In this document: positions 62,006-64,000 of the stretch, one piece after another
Layout: each line of letters opens with the position of its first letter
Position numbering within the stretch: the stretch's first letter is position 1
Assembly (NCBI RefSeq): GCF_000346465.2
Contig: NC_034014.1
Span: 23,322,522-23,386,521, forward strand
Length of the DNA stretch: 64,000 nucleotides
Source: Prunus persica
Lineage: Eukaryota > Streptophyta > Magnoliopsida > Rosales > Rosaceae
Direction: 5' to 3'
Translations under genes and position numbers: made by a program
The notes under the pieces: model-generated
Told to the model about the DNA's origin: nothing
The model's input: only the letters and a program-made list of their open reading frames with translations
Databases searched by the model: none

Positions 62006-64000
62006 TCACATAATATCTATCTGAGCCTGTGGGCGAGGCCTCGATCTAATTATTGTCTCATCACTGTGCTTGATCCATTCTGAGAGTCTCCAAGGCTTCT
62101 GCCACTTCCATTTAAACTGTAGCAGCCACTGATGATGGCTTCTCTTCCACCTCCAAAGTTTCCCTCCTTGACCCACCGTTGCTAGTTTCTTCATAGACAA
62201 TTGCCCAATTGGTACCATCTGCACTCACCATGATGCAATGATGACTATTTTCTTAAGCAAGGACGAGAATTACAACACTAAAGATAGCCTGAAAGCAAAT
62301 GAATTACCTTTCGTGTCTGGTTCAGAAATGTTGCCGACTCTTGAATTGACCCACTAACTATTCCAGGTGTGAATTTGAGCTGCTTTGGTGCCGGAAGTGA
62401 CCTTGGAGATAAACGACCACTCATATCATCGACGAAGTGCTTTAATGAAGTGCGTGAATTCCCCTGTTGAGTCCCATCCCATTTAAGTAGTAGTAAGAAC
62501 AATTCAAAAATTGACAGAGAGGTATAAATTTGAGACAGAAAATGTGGAGTAAAATATGAGCTTACTAAATAATGCTTTATCAGATATAAGGATGTTAGGC
62601 CTTAAAATAACCATTTAAATCATGGTAGATATGCATATTGATCTTAAAAACAAGGGTTTCCAAATAAATTTCCCAAGCTAAGGATGAGAAGAAGTTATAA
62701 TGCAAGAAATGTTGAAAACCATGACATGTTTAGCAGGTGGTCTCACCAAAGCGGATGTACTTGAGGCAACAGCAACAGCTTGTTCTGTCACTTTTTGTTC
62801 CTTCACGAGCTCTTTTCTCTGTGCTTCACTTTTTCGCAGTAGAGTTACAAGCTCATTCAGTTGATCTTGCATGTCCTTAATTTCCATATTCTTCTCCCAC
62901 AACTGGCACCTGTTGAAACAGGAACAAGTTATTAACTTCACACATTGTAATCACAACTTATGGACTATTCATTGTTAATTTTCTTATTTGCTGTTGCGAA
63001 GAGGTAATATTTACTCAGACAAAAACTATACCTAAAAATATGTGACCAAACATCATATACTATTCTAAAAAAATCTTAAACAGTTCACTGAGCATCAAAG
63101 AATGTGTACTCGATAGTTGAAATAAAGTAATCCTCGAGAATGCAATATAGCTTCCATCAGATTCTATGTAGGTTGTATAAGCACCTTGCTTCTGCAGCAG
63201 CATTAAATATATATTGAAGCAAGTTCTTAGCATCACCCATTGAACGCAACTGATTCCAACGCCCACGACCACTTAAGCTCCGCTCCCTTTCTTCTGCCTC
63301 TGACAGTTGTGAAGCCATCACCACGAGAACGTTTGAAGACATGCCAAGCATGTTCTCAAGTGAAGCTATTCTTGCCATTCTTGCATCCAGTGACATGGAT
63401 AACACTCTGATTGGTTGAAAATACAAAAATGTCAAAATGGAGATAGTATCATACTAACAAAACATGGCAATTGTATTGCATTGCATATCAACTTGCATGT
63501 GTAGCCATTGTCTGTTTAAATCTGCATATTTATGTATACATACATCAAAAAATTTAGCAGACATACCTGGAATATCCACTCTTTCCTCTTTGGGTACTCT
63601 GCCCTTCAGAAGAAAGCTGATCTGCTTGTTTAAGTAAGGCCAATTCTTTTTCCAGTGCAGCTCGCCTACAATACTTTCTCATTAATCCCAGTCTAAACAC
63701 ATTCATTGCAATATACAGAAAGTATCAGAAAAATAGAAGTACATACACTTGCTTTTGCTTCTCATATTCGAAACGAACTTCATACATATGCACCATGACT
63801 TCCAGCTCATGATCAAGCCACCGTTGTAAAGATCTTTCATTGCTCTGGAGATGCAACTCATATTGAAATTGTTTGACATAAAATTATAGCAGAGATAATA
63901 GAACAAATCTCTTTTAGGGTTTTCCAGGCTGGGTTTAAAAGAACCACAAGCTTAACGATCGATTAGAGTAAATACAAACCAACAAGCGATGCTAATAATA
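62006..64000 (-). CDS. FRA1: KIN-4A / FRAGILE FIBER 1 kinesin, C-terminal part
   Basis: Plus-end kinesin that moves along cortical microtubules and is needed for normal wall deposition. Only the tail lies here; the motor domain is beyond 64000. Exons 5' to 3': 63747-63844, 63567-63665, 63185-63406, 62747-62909, 62308-62463, 62006-62218, with matching phases. Landmarks: NERSLQRWLDHELEVMVHMY, RAALEKELALLKQ, ARMARIASLENMLGMSSN, MASQLSEAEERERSLSGRGR, MGDAKNLLQYIFN, QLWEKNMEIKDMQDQLNEL, PKQLKFTPGIVSGS and the family's C-terminal block KLWRWKRSHHQWLLQFKWKW followed by PWRLSEWIKHSDET. The middle is coiled coil. KIN-4A fits better than KIN-4C by memory of the KQLKFTPGI block, but this needs the motor half. 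The donor of the 63185 exon (AAG/GTGCTT) is weak. Confidence 0.88.

Overview
This window is plant nuclear DNA from a core eudicot. The signs are intron-containing genes with GT-AG (and two GC-AG) splice sites, AT-rich intergenic DNA, many microsatellites and miniature transposons, and plant-only families (IRX14, IRX15, group IId WRKY, DUF247, LRR pseudokinase, KIN-4A/FRA1). Gene order and repeat style suggest Rosaceae, perhaps Prunus, but that is an impression and not a proof. There are 12 confident protein genes. Their exon models below were built by hand from splice sites, reading-frame phase and recalled family sequence.

Layout. 0-3.2 kb: non-coding, with an inverted-repeat element (686-1565) and a broken gag-like fragment. 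3.3-7.0 kb (+): SDN small-RNA 3'-5' exonuclease. 7.9-12.4 kb (-): PTEN2 lipid/protein phosphatase. 13.8-14.7 kb (+): RER1 Golgi retrieval receptor. 15.8-17.4 kb (-): DUF247 protein. 18.9-20.9 kb (-): papain-like cysteine protease. 23.7-27.1 kb (-): IRX14 xylan synthase subunit. 29.5-41 kb: transposon-rich block with a hAT-type element, a dispersed small repeat, a Pack-MULE carrying an EF-hand gene fragment, and a 6.4-kb LTR element with no visible pol genes but an antisense coiled-coil ORF and an array of small hairpins. 42.3-43.6 kb (+): group IId WRKY. 46.0-47.6 kb (+): tRNA-dihydrouridine synthase. 48.4-51.2 kb (-): 2-oxoglutarate dioxygenase. 51.4-52.6 kb: LINE fragment and second copy of the small repeat. 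53.2-54.2 kb (-): IRX15. 57.9-60.4 kb (+): LRR receptor pseudokinase. 62.0-64.0 kb (-): 3' part of KIN-4A/FRA1, running off the window.

How it fits together. IRX14 (xylan backbone synthesis), IRX15 (xylan chain length) and FRA1 (kinesin needed for wall deposition) all serve secondary-wall formation, although nothing shows co-regulation. From memory, the order SDN - PTEN2 - DUF247 - IRX14 - DUS - 2-ODD - IRX15 - LRR kinase equals the interleaved union of two Arabidopsis segments (around At3g50100-At3g50230 and At5g67200-At5g67240). The window therefore looks like the unfractionated ancestral order.

The most unusual material is the 6.4-kb LTR element at 33531-39930: young LTRs with a perfect 5-bp target duplication, no recognisable gag/pol, one ORF on the strand opposite to its retroviral-type orientation, and hairpins whose stems vary in a compensated way.
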